The notes under the pieces were generated by a model. The model saw nothing but the letters and a program-made list of their open reading frames with translations. It was not told the DNA's origin and searched no databases. Below, piece by piece: positions 52,415 to 60,974 of a stretch of 64,000 bases of DNA. The stretch is taken from NCBI GenBank assembly GCA_022821805.1, contig JAJECX010000025.1, positions 241,189 to 305,188 on the forward strand, read 5' to 3'. How positions within the stretch are numbered: position 1 is the first letter of the stretch; each line of letters starts with the position of its first letter. Made by a program: the position numbers and the translations under genes. The DNA comes from Anaerolineae bacterium (GTDB lineage: Bacteria; Chloroflexota; Anaerolineae; Aggregatilineales; Phototrophicaceae).

Positions 52415-53413
52415 GTCAAGCGCCGCCGCCGGATCGCTGGTGTTGCTGGTGTAGATGAAGCGCGCGACTTCCGGATCGTCCACGTTATCGACTGTGATGA
52501 CCGCGTAACCCGTGCCGATGCGAGCCGGGATGCTGCCTACGCCATCCAGATAAGCGGTGGCTAACGCGACCCCCAGATAACCCATATCAGCTGGTTTCTG
52601 CGCGATGACGAGCGAGACGATGCCATCGTTGAGGAAGCCGATGTTTTCTTCGCTTGCGTCAAACAGCGCCACTTCTACCGCGCCTTGCAAGCCGGCGTTT
52701 TGGATAGCGGTGCCAGCGCCCAGCGCGCCGAAGGTATTGGTGGCGAACATGCCGACAATATCGGGATTCGCCTGCAATACAGCCGCTGTTTGCTGCTGCG
52801 CCATATCAGCGCTGTTCTCGTTGTAATCAACGCGAGCCACGATCAAGCCGGTATCTTCAGCCGCGGCCAGGCAGCCCTCTTCGCGTTGGTCGGTCGTGCT
52901 GATGCCCGGGCGCGTGTTGGTGACATAGATCTTGGCGCCTTCGCCCAGCTTGTCCGCCAGCGCCGAGCAAGCGATATAGCCGCCCTGCGTATTATCCGAT
53001 CCGATGTAGGAAATCGGGAAGGTGACTTCACCGTCAGCGTAGTTGCCATCGCCGATGAAAGTGTCAACCGTCAGCACGACGATGCCGGCATCGTGCGCCG
53101 CCTGCAGCACCGGTATCGATTGCTCTTTGTCGTTCGGCGCCGTGACCAGCGCGTCAATATCGCCGCGCGCGATCAGCGCCTCAATGATTGGCGCCGAAAC
53201 GGTGACATCGAAACGCTCGGGGTCCTGCTGAATAACGGTCAGGCCGAGGTCTTCAGCCGCTTGATTGACGCCGCCCGACATAGTGATATAGAAGGGATCC
53301 GGATTCACACCCGGTACAAAAGCGATGGTATATCCATCGTCTTGCGCGATAATCCCCGGCGCGAGGCTGAGCGCAAAAAGTACAATTGTTGCGACGAGTA
53401 GTATCCTCTTCAC
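51515..53413 (-). CDS. Two-domain ribose-type (Peripla_BP_4) substrate-binding protein
   Basis: A 632-residue exported protein with two near-identical sugar-binding units in tandem (about 26-325 and 334-632); family members normally have one unit of about 300 residues. Both units carry IAFVPG or LAFVPG then VNPDPFYITM, NDKEQSIPVLQ, TRPGISTTDQREEG and GTGYAVIT. The GTG start at 53413 has GGAG upstream; a signal peptide (KRILLVATIVLFALSLAPG, then IIAQ) lacks a lipobox. A Ser/Asp-rich linker SNTSDPAAALDE joins the halves. Likely partner: one of the two orphan ribose-type permease/ATPase pairs in the window. Confidence 0.92.
   Translation of the reverse strand: MKRILLVATIVLFALSLAPGIIAQDDGYTIAFVPGVNPDPFYITMSGGVNQAAEDLGLTVIQQDPERFDVTVSAPIIEALIARGDIDALVTAPNDKEQSIPVLQAAHDAGIVVLTVDTFIGDGNYADGEVTFPISYIGSDNTQGGYIACSALADKLGEGAKIYVTNTRPGISTTDQREEGCLAAAEDTGLIVARVDYNENSADMAQQQTAAVLQANPDIVGMFATNTFGALGAGTAIQNAGLQGAVEVALFDASEENIGFLNDGIVSLVIAQKPADMGYLGVALATAYLDGVGSIPARIGTGYAVITVDNVDDPEVARFIYTSNTSDPAAALDESYNLAFVPGVNPDPFYITMSRGVYGAAGRLGINVIQQDPERFDVTVSAPIIEALIARGDINSLVTAPNDKEQSIPVLQDAHEAGIPVLTVDTFIGDGNYADGEVTFPLSYIGSDNVNGGYIACSSLADKLGEGAKIYVTNTRPGISTTDQREEGCLAAAEAGGLVVARVDYNENSADMAQQQTAAVLQANPDIVGMFATNTFGALGAGAAIQNAGLQGAVEVALFDASEENIGYLRDGIVSLVIAQKPADMGYLGVIAQVANLRGVTSMPARVGTGYAVITIDNVDDPDVSRFIYTAG
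52439..53338 (-). repeat. Direct repeat unit 1 within the binding-protein gene
   Basis: The first binding domain, in frame with unit 2. For example, the DNA block around 52474 (GATCGTCCACGTTATCG) recurs at 51550 with one change. Confidence 0.85.
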
Positions 53414-53557
53414 AATGCTTCTCCTTTTGGATAACGAACAATTCGGCATTTTTCGTCCGCCAGTCCTGCGGAAGAAAAACCTCCCTATAAGTTATCGTAT
53501 CAGCAAGTCTTATGCAAACAGCCCGCTACTCGTGCTGCCCAACACGCGACAAGCGCT

Positions 53558-53583
53558 GTAGGGGCGAGCCGGTGGCTCGCTCG
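53558..53583. repeat. GTAGGGGCGAGCC-type palindromic unit
   Basis: GTAGGGGCGAGCC GGT GGCTCGCTCG; the arms pair as GCGAGCC and GGCTCGC. It lies in the 268-base gap between the divergent binding-protein and PFK-like genes. Confidence 0.7.
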
Positions 53584-53681
53584 TTTCCTCTATCCCTTTG
53601 TACCCAGTGTGTGCTGGGTGGTGTAAAATCTGCGTTATCTTCTACTGGTTGGCAAGTGACCGAAGACTGGCAGATCTTTAG

Positions 53682-54635
53682 ATGAACACCGCAATCATTG
53701 TAAGCGGCGGCGACGCCCCCGGAATCAACGCAGCTATCGATTGTTTCACGCGCCTGGCAACGCCTGGCGGCGATCGCGTGCTGGGCGCGCAAGCTGGCTT
53801 CACCGGTTTGCTCGCGGGCCAACTCGCCGAGATCGACCGCTCGCTCGTTTCCTTGCTGGCTGGACGCGGCGGATCAATCCTGCAGTCAAGTCGCGCCCCG
53901 GCGCTGCAAGAGCCGGACGCCCGCGATCGGCTCCTAAACGTGATGAGCTTTCACGAAATCGACAATTTGCTGCTCTTCGGCGGCGACGGCACCATACAGC
54001 ACATCGCTCCGCTGCTCGCCAGTTGGGGCGTCTCATGCATCATCTTGCCGACCACAATCGACAATGATGTTGCCGCTACTGAATACACGCTCGGGCATGA
54101 CTCCGCCTGCAACTTTGCGCTGCAAGCGGTGGCCGGCATCCGCGCGACCGCTCACGCCCTGCCCGGCCGTATCTTCATGCTGCAAACCCTGGGCGCGCCC
54201 AGCGGACACCTGGCGCTGGCGATTGCCTACGCTAGCGGCGCCCACCTGGCCTTGCTGCCCGAATACCCGCTTGAGATCGACTGGCTGGCGCAGCGCTTGA
54301 CGCAGGTCGTGGCGGACGACGGCTGCGCCTTGATCGTGATCTCTGAAGCGTATCCAGGCATCAACAGTCTCCTGAGCGAGATTCCGCGGCGAACCGGCAT
54401 CCGCGTGCGATACACGGATTTAGGCCATGCCCAGCGAGGCGCTGATGTCTCTCATCGCGATGGCTGCGTCGCCCGCGATATGAGCCGCCTCGCCTGGCGA
54501 GCGTTCAAAGACGGAATCCACAACGGCGCCCTTATCATGCGAGATGGCGCGCTGCGGCTGCATCAAGGCAGCTTGCCAAGCGAAAAAAAACCGCCACCTG
54601 ACCGGCGCTTGTATGAATTTGTCAACCAGCTATGA
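53682..54635 (+). CDS. 6-phosphofructokinase-family kinase
   Basis: A 317-residue PFK-fold protein. VSGGDAPGINAAI (8-20), GGDGT (100-104) and TTIDND (124-129, Asp127 as likely base) are conserved. Gly after the GGD favours ATP rather than pyrophosphate. The fructose-phosphate motif that is usually ETxGR reads QTLGAPSGH, losing the Arg, so the sugar phosphate bound may differ from fructose 6-phosphate. The start has no strong ribosome site. A ROK kinase gene follows on the same strand. Confidence 0.85.
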   Translation: MNTAIIVSGGDAPGINAAIDCFTRLATPGGDRVLGAQAGFTGLLAGQLAEIDRSLVSLLAGRGGSILQSSRAPALQEPDARDRLLNVMSFHEIDNLLLFGGDGTIQHIAPLLASWGVSCIILPTTIDNDVAATEYTLGHDSACNFALQAVAGIRATAHALPGRIFMLQTLGAPSGHLALAIAYASGAHLALLPEYPLEIDWLAQRLTQVVADDGCALIVISEAYPGINSLLSEIPRRTGIRVRYTDLGHAQRGADVSHRDGCVARDMSRLAWRAFKDGIHNGALIMRDGALRLHQGSLPSEKKPPPDRRLYEFVNQL

Positions 54636-54684
54636 GCCGCTAGTGGTTCAAATCCGGTTGAAGTTCAAATGCGCCGAATTCAGC

Positions 54685-54780
54685 TTCGCCGCCAAGGCGC
54701 GAAGGACACAAAGAAAAAGGAATATTTCGCATACGATTCTCGGAGACCTCGGTTTTCTCGGTGTACTCGGTGGTAAGGTT
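54685..54780. repeat. CGCCAAGGCGC/CTCGGTGGT repeat tract
   Basis: TTCGCCGCCAAGGCGCGAAGG ... ACACAAAG followed by GACCTCGG TTTTCTCGGTGTACTCGGTGGTAA (split here for length). It resembles the widespread bacterial repeat built on CGCCAAGGCGC and CTCGGTGxxCTCGGTGGT. It fills most of the gap before the ROK gene. Confidence 0.6.
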
Positions 54781-54812
54781 TTGCGGTTTCAACCGAAATG
54801 GACACACTGCTT

Positions 54813-55745
54813 ATGAGCCCCTATCTGGCGCTTGACTTCGGCGGCACCCGAAGCCGCGCCGCTCTGCTTGACGACGACATGCGCCTAATCCGGCGCGCTG
54901 AAATGCGCAGCCGCGTCAGCGATGGTCCAGACGCGGTTCTCCATCGCCTGGTGAAGCTGGCAAAATCAGTGACCGATGCTGCTGTCGCGCCCGCAACGAT
55001 CGGCATCGCCGCGCCCGGACCCCTCGATACGAAAGCGGGCTTGATCATCAAAGCCGAGACTTTGCCCGGCTGGTCGCAAGTGCCAATTGCGGCGGCATTG
55101 AGTGATGCCTTCGCCGGCGTTCCCGCCTTTGTAGAAAACGACGCCAACCTTGGCGCCTTGGCTGAATATCACCTGGGAGCGGGGCAGGGCGCTGATCCGC
55201 TGATCTATCTTACGATCAGCACCGGCATCGGCGGCGGCGCAATCATCGGCGGGGAAATCTTCTCCGGCGCCGGCGGCCACGCCATCGAACCGGGACACAT
55301 GCGCCTGACCCTGCCCGATGGCTCGATCCGGCGGCTGGAGGAGCTTGCATCGGGCACGGCGCTTGGCAATTCGGCGCGCCATCGACTTACGAGAGGCGCC
55401 AAGCCATCAATATTGCGGGAAATGGACAGGATTGATGGGCAGGCGGTCGGCGAGGCGGCGCTCGCAGGTGACGCCCTGGCGCTGGATTGCGTGCGCGAAG
55501 CGGGGACCTGGCTGGGAATGGGACTGGTCAACTTGATGCACCTCTTCAATCCGGCCGCCATCATATTGGGCGGCAGCGTGATGAAGCTGGGCGATCTATT
55601 TCTGGGTCCGGCTCGCAAATTCATTGCGGAACACATACTGTATGAGGGCTTCGTTCCAGATAATGTCCTCAGACCGGCGAAACTCGGCGACGACGTCTGC
55701 CTGGTCGGCGCCGCCCTCCACGCCCGCCACTCCCTTGCCCTGTAG
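54813..55745 (+). CDS. ROK-family sugar kinase or regulator-like protein
   Basis: A 310-residue ROK protein. LALDFGGTRSRAALLD near 5-20 is the phosphate-binding DxGGT motif, ENDANLGALAEYHLG near 105-120 carries the catalytic Asp, and STGIGGGAIIGG near 135 is conserved. The zinc-binding segment CGxxGCxE expected after the EPGH loop is absent, replaced by LPDGSIRRLEELASGTAL. No DNA-binding helix-turn-helix precedes it, so it is a kinase-type member. An in-frame ATG at 54798 is an alternative start. Confidence 0.85.
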   Translation: MSPYLALDFGGTRSRAALLDDDMRLIRRAEMRSRVSDGPDAVLHRLVKLAKSVTDAAVAPATIGIAAPGPLDTKAGLIIKAETLPGWSQVPIAAALSDAFAGVPAFVENDANLGALAEYHLGAGQGADPLIYLTISTGIGGGAIIGGEIFSGAGGHAIEPGHMRLTLPDGSIRRLEELASGTALGNSARHRLTRGAKPSILREMDRIDGQAVGEAALAGDALALDCVREAGTWLGMGLVNLMHLFNPAAIILGGSVMKLGDLFLGPARKFIAEHILYEGFVPDNVLRPAKLGDDVCLVGAALHARHSLAL

Positions 55746-55770
55746 GGGCGAGCCTTGGCTCGCCCTCCCG
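55742..55770. repeat. GTAGGGGCGAGCC-type palindromic unit
   Basis: GTAGGGGCGAGCC TT GGCTCGCCC, with a perfect 9-base arm GGGCGAGCC/GGCTCGCCC. It starts within the stop region of the ROK gene and could end its transcript. Confidence 0.75.
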
Positions 55771-55786
55771 CCACAACCAAACCCTG

Positions 55787-55870
55787 CAGGGGCGATTGAA
55801 CCGTAGCGTCGGCGGTCAGTGTCTGCGCGACCTACGCGACCTACGCTCGGCTGTGAGTCGCCCTCCCGCC
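55787..55870 (+). repeat. Palindromic unit with nested modules
   Basis: GCAGGGGCGATTG ... GAGTCGCCCTCCCGCC flanking about 60 bases that include the inner module at 55811-55832 and fragments of at least one outer module (TAGCGTC before it, TACGCGACCTACGC after it). Confidence 0.7.
55811..55832 (+). repeat. 22-bp nested-insertion module, copy 9 (inner)
   Basis: GGC then GGTC-AGTGTCTGCGC-GACC. It is preceded by GCGTC and followed by TACGCGACC, the same AGTGTC/TACGC-type junction as the nested copies at 11103 and 21515. Confidence 0.75.
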
Positions 55871-55882
55871 ACTCGAATCTGC

Positions 55883-56884
55883 CTAAATCAACCGCTGCTT
55901 CATCCAAGCCGCCGTATTGAAAAAGCTCGCCACCGCGCCACCCGGCGGAACCAGCTCGTCACAGGCCGACCGCAATTCATCACTCAGTTTCATCTCCAGA
56001 ACCGGCAGCAAATGCTCAAGCTGTTCCACCGTGCGCGGACCAACCAAGGGCGCCGTGATGCCCGGCTGGTCTTTCACCCAGAGCGTCGCCAACTGCGCCC
56101 CTGACATGCCGTGTTCCTGCGCCAGACGGACGACTTCCTTGCCAACCGCAATGCCGGGCTGGTTGATCCGCTCCGAATAAATGCCGCCCCGCAGCGCGCC
56201 CCGTGAATCAGCCGGCAAATCGGTCGCGCTGGGATACCGCCCGGCCAAGACGCCCTGCGCCAATGGCGACCAGGTGATAATGCCCAGCCCATACGCCTGA
56301 CACATGGGGATCAATTCGTTTTCGATCCGCCGATCCAGCAAATTGTACGGCGGCTGCTCGCAGACGAAGCGCGCATACCCTTTCAGCTCGCTGACCATGA
56401 TCCCTTCCATGACCTTCCAAGCCGGATGCGTCGAACTGCCGATATAACGCGCCTTGCCCTGCTGTACCAAATCGGTCAGCGCGCCCAGCGTTTCGTCCAC
56501 CGGGATCGTCGGCGATGGCCGATGCACTTGATAAAGGTCGATATAATCCGTTTGCAGCCGGCGCAAAGAATCTTCGCACGCGCGTATGAGATGCAGGCGC
56601 GACAGATCCTCATCATTTGGTCCCGGTCCTACCCGTTGAAATGCTTTGGTCGCCAGGATGACTTCGTGCCGGGGGAGCCCTTTCGCAAAGGCGCGGCCGA
56701 TGTAGCGCTCGCTTTCGCCATCGGTATACGAATTGGCGGTATCAATCAGATTGATGCCGGCTTCAACGGCGCGATTCAAGATGCCGATAGACTCCGCTTC
56801 CGAAGTCGGATCGGCGAAATTGCCCGTTCCCAGTCCTAGCGGCGCGATTTTGACCCCGCTGCGACCCAATGCGCGATATTCCAT
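55883..56884 (-). CDS. Aldo/keto reductase
   Basis: A 333-residue AKR. Tetrad: Asp and Tyr in [13 protein letters not shown] near 48-60, Lys in LATKAF near 79, His in YQVHRP near 120. IGSSTHPAW and [15 protein letters not shown] follow in order, and [12 protein letters not shown] near 285 is the cofactor loop. AAGGAGGG lies upstream of the ATG at 56884; a longer frame from 56995 is not supported. A stand-alone gene by orientation; substrate unknown. Confidence 0.9.
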   Translation of the reverse strand: MEYRALGRSGVKIAPLGLGTGNFADPTSEAESIGILNRAVEAGINLIDTANSYTDGESERYIGRAFAKGLPRHEVILATKAFQRVGPGPNDEDLSRLHLIRACEDSLRRLQTDYIDLYQVHRPSPTIPVDETLGALTDLVQQGKARYIGSSTHPAWKVMEGIMVSELKGYARFVCEQPPYNLLDRRIENELIPMCQAYGLGIITWSPLAQGVLAGRYPSATDLPADSRGALRGGIYSERINQPGIAVGKEVVRLAQEHGMSGAQLATLWVKDQPGITAPLVGPRTVEQLEHLLPVLEMKLSDELRSACDELVPPGGAVASFFNTAAWMKQRLI

Positions 56885-56918
56885 TCTCGTCCCTCCTTGC
56901 CGACCCCATGTCTCAGAT

Positions 56919-56924
56919 ATTATA
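56919..56924 (-). promoter_or_regulatory. Candidate -10 box for the aldo/keto reductase
   Basis: TATAAT in GGCGTATAATATC on the minus strand, 34 bases before the ATG, with the ribosome site AAGGAGGG between. No clear -35 hexamer. Confidence 0.45.
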
Positions 56925-56997
56925 CGCCATCTCAGGGCATCCTCGTGTTGCCCGCGCCCATCATCGCCCGACTCTCCTGTTCTCGACGCCCTCAATC

Positions 56998-57030
56998 AAA
57001 CTCGGCGAACTCGGTGGTAGAAAAACCTCC
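56998..57030. repeat. CTCGG-type short repeat
   Basis: AAACTCGGCG AACTCGGTGGTAGAAAAACC. A member of the CTCGGTGGTAAAA group, upstream of the first exporter gene. Confidence 0.5.
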
Positions 57031-57096
57031 TTCATCTTGAAAGCCCGCCCGCCCGCGTCACTTGAAGCCGCGCCCTTGCAGCGTTAGACTTGTCCC

Positions 57097-58884
57097 ATGA
57101 AGTCCCTGCGGCGCATATTCCACTTCATGGGTCCCTACACTTGGATTCTCTTCTTCGGATTCTGGTCGACCGTGCTGCCGGTCGCGATGGAATTGAGCGT
57201 GCCGCGCTTGCTCCAATTCATGATCGATGATGGAATCCGACCGCGCGATATGGACATGATCCTGCTTGGCGCCTTCTGGATGTTCGTCGCCGCGATGATC
57301 GGCGCCTTGAGCACGCTCGGGCAAGGCTATTGCCGCGCCATCGTCTCTCAAGGGCTGGCATTTGATATCCGCCACGCTCTTTTTCGCCACATTCAATCGC
57401 TTTCCTTCGCCAACCTCGACCAGATTCAGACGGGCCAGCTGATGACTCGCGTCTCCAGCGATGTCGATGTTGTGCGCATGTTTTCCAGCGCCGGCTTGGC
57501 GCTCCTGCTTCGTGTGCTGCTGATGATCATCGGCAGTATGGTGATGCTGCTGCTGACCGATTGGCAGCTCTCGCTGATCATGTTCGCTGTCGCCGCGATC
57601 TCGGGTCTCTTCATTCGCTACTTGATGCTGAAAGCAACACGCCTCTTCACGGTGGTGCAGCAGCGGCTCGGCGCGCTGAACACGCTGGTGCAGGAGAATC
57701 TCGCCGGCATTCAGGTGGTCAAAGCCTTCGTCCGCGGTCCCTTCGAGATTGAACAGTTCAACGTCAGCAATCTGGAATACCGCGAACGGAATATCGAAGT
57801 GGGCCAGCTCATGGCGGTTGCCATGCCTGTTCTACAGGTGCTGACCAACGTGGGAACGGTTGCGGTGCTCTGGTTCGGCGGCTTGTCCGTCCTTGGCGAC
57901 CGCCTCACAATCGGCGAACTAATCGCCTTCAACAATTACTTGATGACCGGCATGGGTCCCCTGCTTTTCCTCGGCAATCTGCTGATGATGTCCGCCCGCG
58001 CCGAAGCCTCTGCCGAACGCGTGATGGAAGTGCTTGACACCGAGCCGAGGCTGAAAATCGCGCCAAGCCCGCATCAAGCCGAACGCATCGTCGGGCGCGT
58101 CAGTTTCGAGGATGTCTCCTTTCACTACAGCCGCCGCGACGCAAGCAAGACCAATGGTTCCAATGGCGTAAGCGGCGATGACGTCTTGCACGGCATTAGC
58201 TTCAGCGTCGAGGCCGGGCAGCAAATCGCGCTGCTTGGCGCGACCGGTTCCGGCAAGAGCACCTTGGTCAACCTGATATCTCGCTTCTACGACGTCAGCG
58301 GCGGGTCGGTGAAAGTGGATGGCGTGGACGTCCGCGATTGGGATCCGGCCGCGCTGCGCGCCGGCATCGGCATGTTGATGCAAGAGTCCATCCTCTTCAG
58401 TGGCAGCGTGCGCGACAACATCGCTTACGGCGCGCCTTCAGCCACGGATGATGAAGTCGTTGACGCGGCGAAAGCGGCCCAGGCTCACAAATTCATCACG
58501 CAAATGCCGCAGGGCTACAACAGCCGCGTCGAGGCGGGGGGCGCCAACCTCTCCGGCGGGCAAAAGCAGCGTATCGCCATCGCCCGCGCCCTGCTGATTC
58601 AGCCCGGCATTCTGGTCTTCGACGACAGCACGAGCGCGGTCGACATGGAAACCGAATACCGCATCCAGGCGGCGCTGGAACGGCTGGCGGCGCAGACGAC
58701 TGCGTTCATCATCGCCCAGCGCATCACCAGCGTCACCCATGCCGACCAAATCCTCGTACTCGACAACGGACGCATCGCGGCGCGCGGCGCGCATCAGCAA
58801 TTGCTCAATACCAGCGAAATCTACCGCGAAATCTATGAATCTCAACTAGGCGAGGCGGCGCGCGCGAATGGGGACCAAAAGTGA
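57097..58884 (+). CDS. Heterodimeric ABC exporter half, degenerate-site subunit (TM287-like)
   Basis: A 595-residue half transporter with six membrane spans (about 1-310) and one ATPase domain (about 330-595). Walker A GATGSGKST near 382, signature LSGGQKQRIAIARALL near 490, and Walker B LVFDDSTSAVD with Asp where the catalytic Glu normally stands. That substitution and the LSGGQ form match the TM287 subunit of TM287/288. It should pair with the next gene, exporting lipids or drugs across the inner membrane. Confidence 0.9.
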   Translation: MKSLRRIFHFMGPYTWILFFGFWSTVLPVAMELSVPRLLQFMIDDGIRPRDMDMILLGAFWMFVAAMIGALSTLGQGYCRAIVSQGLAFDIRHALFRHIQSLSFANLDQIQTGQLMTRVSSDVDVVRMFSSAGLALLLRVLLMIIGSMVMLLLTDWQLSLIMFAVAAISGLFIRYLMLKATRLFTVVQQRLGALNTLVQENLAGIQVVKAFVRGPFEIEQFNVSNLEYRERNIEVGQLMAVAMPVLQVLTNVGTVAVLWFGGLSVLGDRLTIGELIAFNNYLMTGMGPLLFLGNLLMMSARAEASAERVMEVLDTEPRLKIAPSPHQAERIVGRVSFEDVSFHYSRRDASKTNGSNGVSGDDVLHGISFSVEAGQQIALLGATGSGKSTLVNLISRFYDVSGGSVKVDGVDVRDWDPAALRAGIGMLMQESILFSGSVRDNIAYGAPSATDDEVVDAAKAAQAHKFITQMPQGYNSRVEAGGANLSGGQKQRIAIARALLIQPGILVFDDSTSAVDMETEYRIQAALERLAAQTTAFIIAQRITSVTHADQILVLDNGRIAARGAHQQLLNTSEIYREIYESQLGEAARANGDQK

Positions 58885-58913
58885 ATGCCAAGCCGAGATA
58901 TCAATCAAGCCTT

Positions 58914-58939
58914 GTAGGGGCGACCTTTCAGGTCGCCCG
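58914..58939 (+). repeat. GTAGGGGCGACC-type palindromic unit, intact
   Basis: GTAGGGGCGACC TTTCA GGTCGCCCG, arms GGGCGACC/GGTCGCCC. This is the uninterrupted reference for the units at 18129 and 47395. Confidence 0.85.
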
Positions 58940-58960
58940 AAAAAACGAAAGCAGCGCAGC

Positions 58961-59029
58961 TTCGGTGATCTCGAAATTCTCGGTGTCGAAGGGCTGTGTC
59001 TACGCGCCCCTCGGTGGTAAAAGTTTCTG
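58961..59029 (+). repeat. CTCGG-type repeat interrupted by a 22-bp module
   Basis: TTCGGTGATCTCGAAATTC then TCGGTGTC (ending 58987) and CTCGGTGGTAAAAG (from 59010). Without the module the centre reads CTCGGTGTC-CTCGGTGGTAA, like CTCGGTGTA-CTCGGTGGTAA at 54757-54776. Confidence 0.7.
58988..59009 (+). repeat. 22-bp nested-insertion module, copy 10
   Basis: GAA then GGGC-TGTGTCTACGC-GCCC. The arms are again changed together (GGGC with GCCC). This is the only copy hosted by the CTCGG-type repeat. Confidence 0.8.
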
Positions 59030-59056
59030 TAGCGGTTCGGACTAGGTGTGCGATTG

Positions 59057-60916
59057 ATGACTAACCAATCCTCCTCAAACGCCCGTCCGCGCTTCATCGG
59101 CGGGCATGGCGGCGGACGCCCTACGGGTGAGAAAGCCAAGGATCGGCGCGGCGCCCTGCGGCGCCTTTCCGATTATCTCAAACCCTACCACGGCCGCCTG
59201 CTGCTCGTCGCCCTGCTCGTGGTCTTCGCTACCATCCTGGGACTTATCGGTCCAGCGCTGCTGGGGCGCGCCATCGATCAGTACGTCATTCACAATGACA
59301 TCGACGGGCTGGCGAGAATCGCGCTGATCATGGTCGCCGTGTATTTGGCTCAGAGCCTCTTCACCGCGCTGCACGGCATCATCATGATTCGCGTCGGGCA
59401 GCACTTCGTCGCCGATATCCGCATGGCGCTCTTCCGCCACTTTCAGGCGCTCTCAATGGACTATCACGACCGCCACCGCACCGGCGATCTGATGAGCCGC
59501 ATCAGCAACGACAGCGAGACCATCAACCAGATCCTTTCCAACGGCTTGATTCAGTTCACCACCAACATCCTGTCGCTTGGCGGCATCATGGTGGCGATGC
59601 TGCTGCTCAATCTGCCGCTGGCGATCGGCACGTTGATCATTCTGCCGATCATGCTCTTCATCACCAAATATATCACCGAGCGAACGCGGGTCGCTTTCCG
59701 CGGCATGCAAAAGAACCTCGGCATCCTCAATGCGGTGATGGAAGAAAACATCACCGGCATCCGCGCTGTGCAAGCCTACGCCCAGGAAAACGCGGCGATC
59801 GCGCAGTTCCAGGGTGCCAGCGCCGCTTATCGGGTGGTCGGCATTCGCGCCGATTTCATCACCGCGGCGCTCGGACCGATGTTCACCACGATGATGATCT
59901 TGTCGGTGGCGGCGACCGCGCTATTGGGCGGCTGGCTGGCGCTGCGCGACATTGTATCCGTTGGCGTGCTGGCGACCTTCGTCATCTACATCATGAACTT
60001 CTTCCGGCCGATGCGCGGCATCGCCATGGTCTACAACCAGCTGCAATCAGCGCTGGCCGGCGCCGAACGAATCTTCGCCGTGCTGGACGCGACCCCGACC
60101 GTGACCGATGCCGCCGATGCCGAGCCCCTGCGCGACATCCGCGGCGCAGTGCGCTTTGAGCGCGTCAGCTTCGCCTACGAGCCGGGCGCATTGGTGGGCG
60201 CGCGTGGACACAGCGCCGTCCTCCAAGACATCAGCCTAGATGTGACGCCCGGCGCCACCATCGCCCTCGTAGGACCGACCGGCGCTGGCAAAACGACCAT
60301 CATTAGCCTCCTAAGCCGCTTCTACGACGTCAGCAGCGGACGCATTTGCATCGACGGCGTCGATATCCGCGCGGTCACGCAAAATTCGATCCGCGAGCAG
60401 CTGGGCATCGTCCTGCAAGATACCTTCCTCTTCAGCGGCACGGTAATGGAAAATATCCGCTACGGCCGCCTTGATGCCACCGACGACGAGGTCATTGAGG
60501 CGGCGAAACTGGCCAACGCCGACGGCTTCATCCACTTGCTGCCGCGCGGCTACCAGACGCAGGTATCGGAAAAAGGACACAACTTCAGCCAGGGGCAGCG
60601 GCAGCTGCTGGCGATCGCCCGCGCAATCCTTGCCGATCCGCGAATCCTGATACTCGATGAAGCCACCAGCAGCGTCGACACGCGCACAGAAATCCATATT
60701 CAAGAGGCGCTGCTGCGTCTCTTGGAGGGACGTACCGCCTTCGTCATCGCCCACCGCTTGAGCACGATCCGCAATGCCGATCAGGTCTTGGTGGTCAATG
60801 ACCGTCGCATCATTGAGCGCGGCACGCACGACGAACTGCTGGCCGCCCGCGGCTTCTACCACCAGCTCTACATGAGCCAATACCATCGACTGGAAGAGCT
60901 GGTCGCCGTCACGTGA
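59057..60916 (+). CDS. Heterodimeric ABC exporter half, catalytic-site subunit (TM288-like)
   Basis: A 619-residue half transporter: a glycine- and arginine-rich N-tail (about 1-40), six membrane spans (about 45-330) and an ATPase domain (about 360-619). Walker A GPTGAGKTT near 410, signature FSQGQRQLLAIARAIL near 515 and Walker B LILDEATSSVDT with the catalytic Glu. FSQGQ with intact Glu is the TM288 pattern, complementing the degenerate partner upstream. AGGTG precedes the ATG at 59057; a GTG three codons earlier is an alternative. Confidence 0.9.
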   Translation: MTNQSSSNARPRFIGGHGGGRPTGEKAKDRRGALRRLSDYLKPYHGRLLLVALLVVFATILGLIGPALLGRAIDQYVIHNDIDGLARIALIMVAVYLAQSLFTALHGIIMIRVGQHFVADIRMALFRHFQALSMDYHDRHRTGDLMSRISNDSETINQILSNGLIQFTTNILSLGGIMVAMLLLNLPLAIGTLIILPIMLFITKYITERTRVAFRGMQKNLGILNAVMEENITGIRAVQAYAQENAAIAQFQGASAAYRVVGIRADFITAALGPMFTTMMILSVAATALLGGWLALRDIVSVGVLATFVIYIMNFFRPMRGIAMVYNQLQSALAGAERIFAVLDATPTVTDAADAEPLRDIRGAVRFERVSFAYEPGALVGARGHSAVLQDISLDVTPGATIALVGPTGAGKTTIISLLSRFYDVSSGRICIDGVDIRAVTQNSIREQLGIVLQDTFLFSGTVMENIRYGRLDATDDEVIEAAKLANADGFIHLLPRGYQTQVSEKGHNFSQGQRQLLAIARAILADPRILILDEATSSVDTRTEIHIQEALLRLLEGRTAFVIAHRLSTIRNADQVLVVNDRRIIERGTHDELLAARGFYHQLYMSQYHRLEELVAVT

Positions 60917-60974
60917 GCATCCAAATCAGAAAGACAGTCGGTTGCGCGGAGCATTGGTCCTGTAATACAATTCA

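Noticed and set aside
54640..54670. GGTTCAAATCC resembling a tRNA T-loop
   Set aside because: The stem does not pair properly and no D-arm, anticodon arm or acceptor stem surrounds it.
2424..59009. Interpreting the ten 22-bp modules as a CRISPR array or integron attC sites
   Set aside because: Copies are kilobases apart with no regular spacing, no cas genes or integrase, and no attC-like R/L boxes; they lie inside other repeats.
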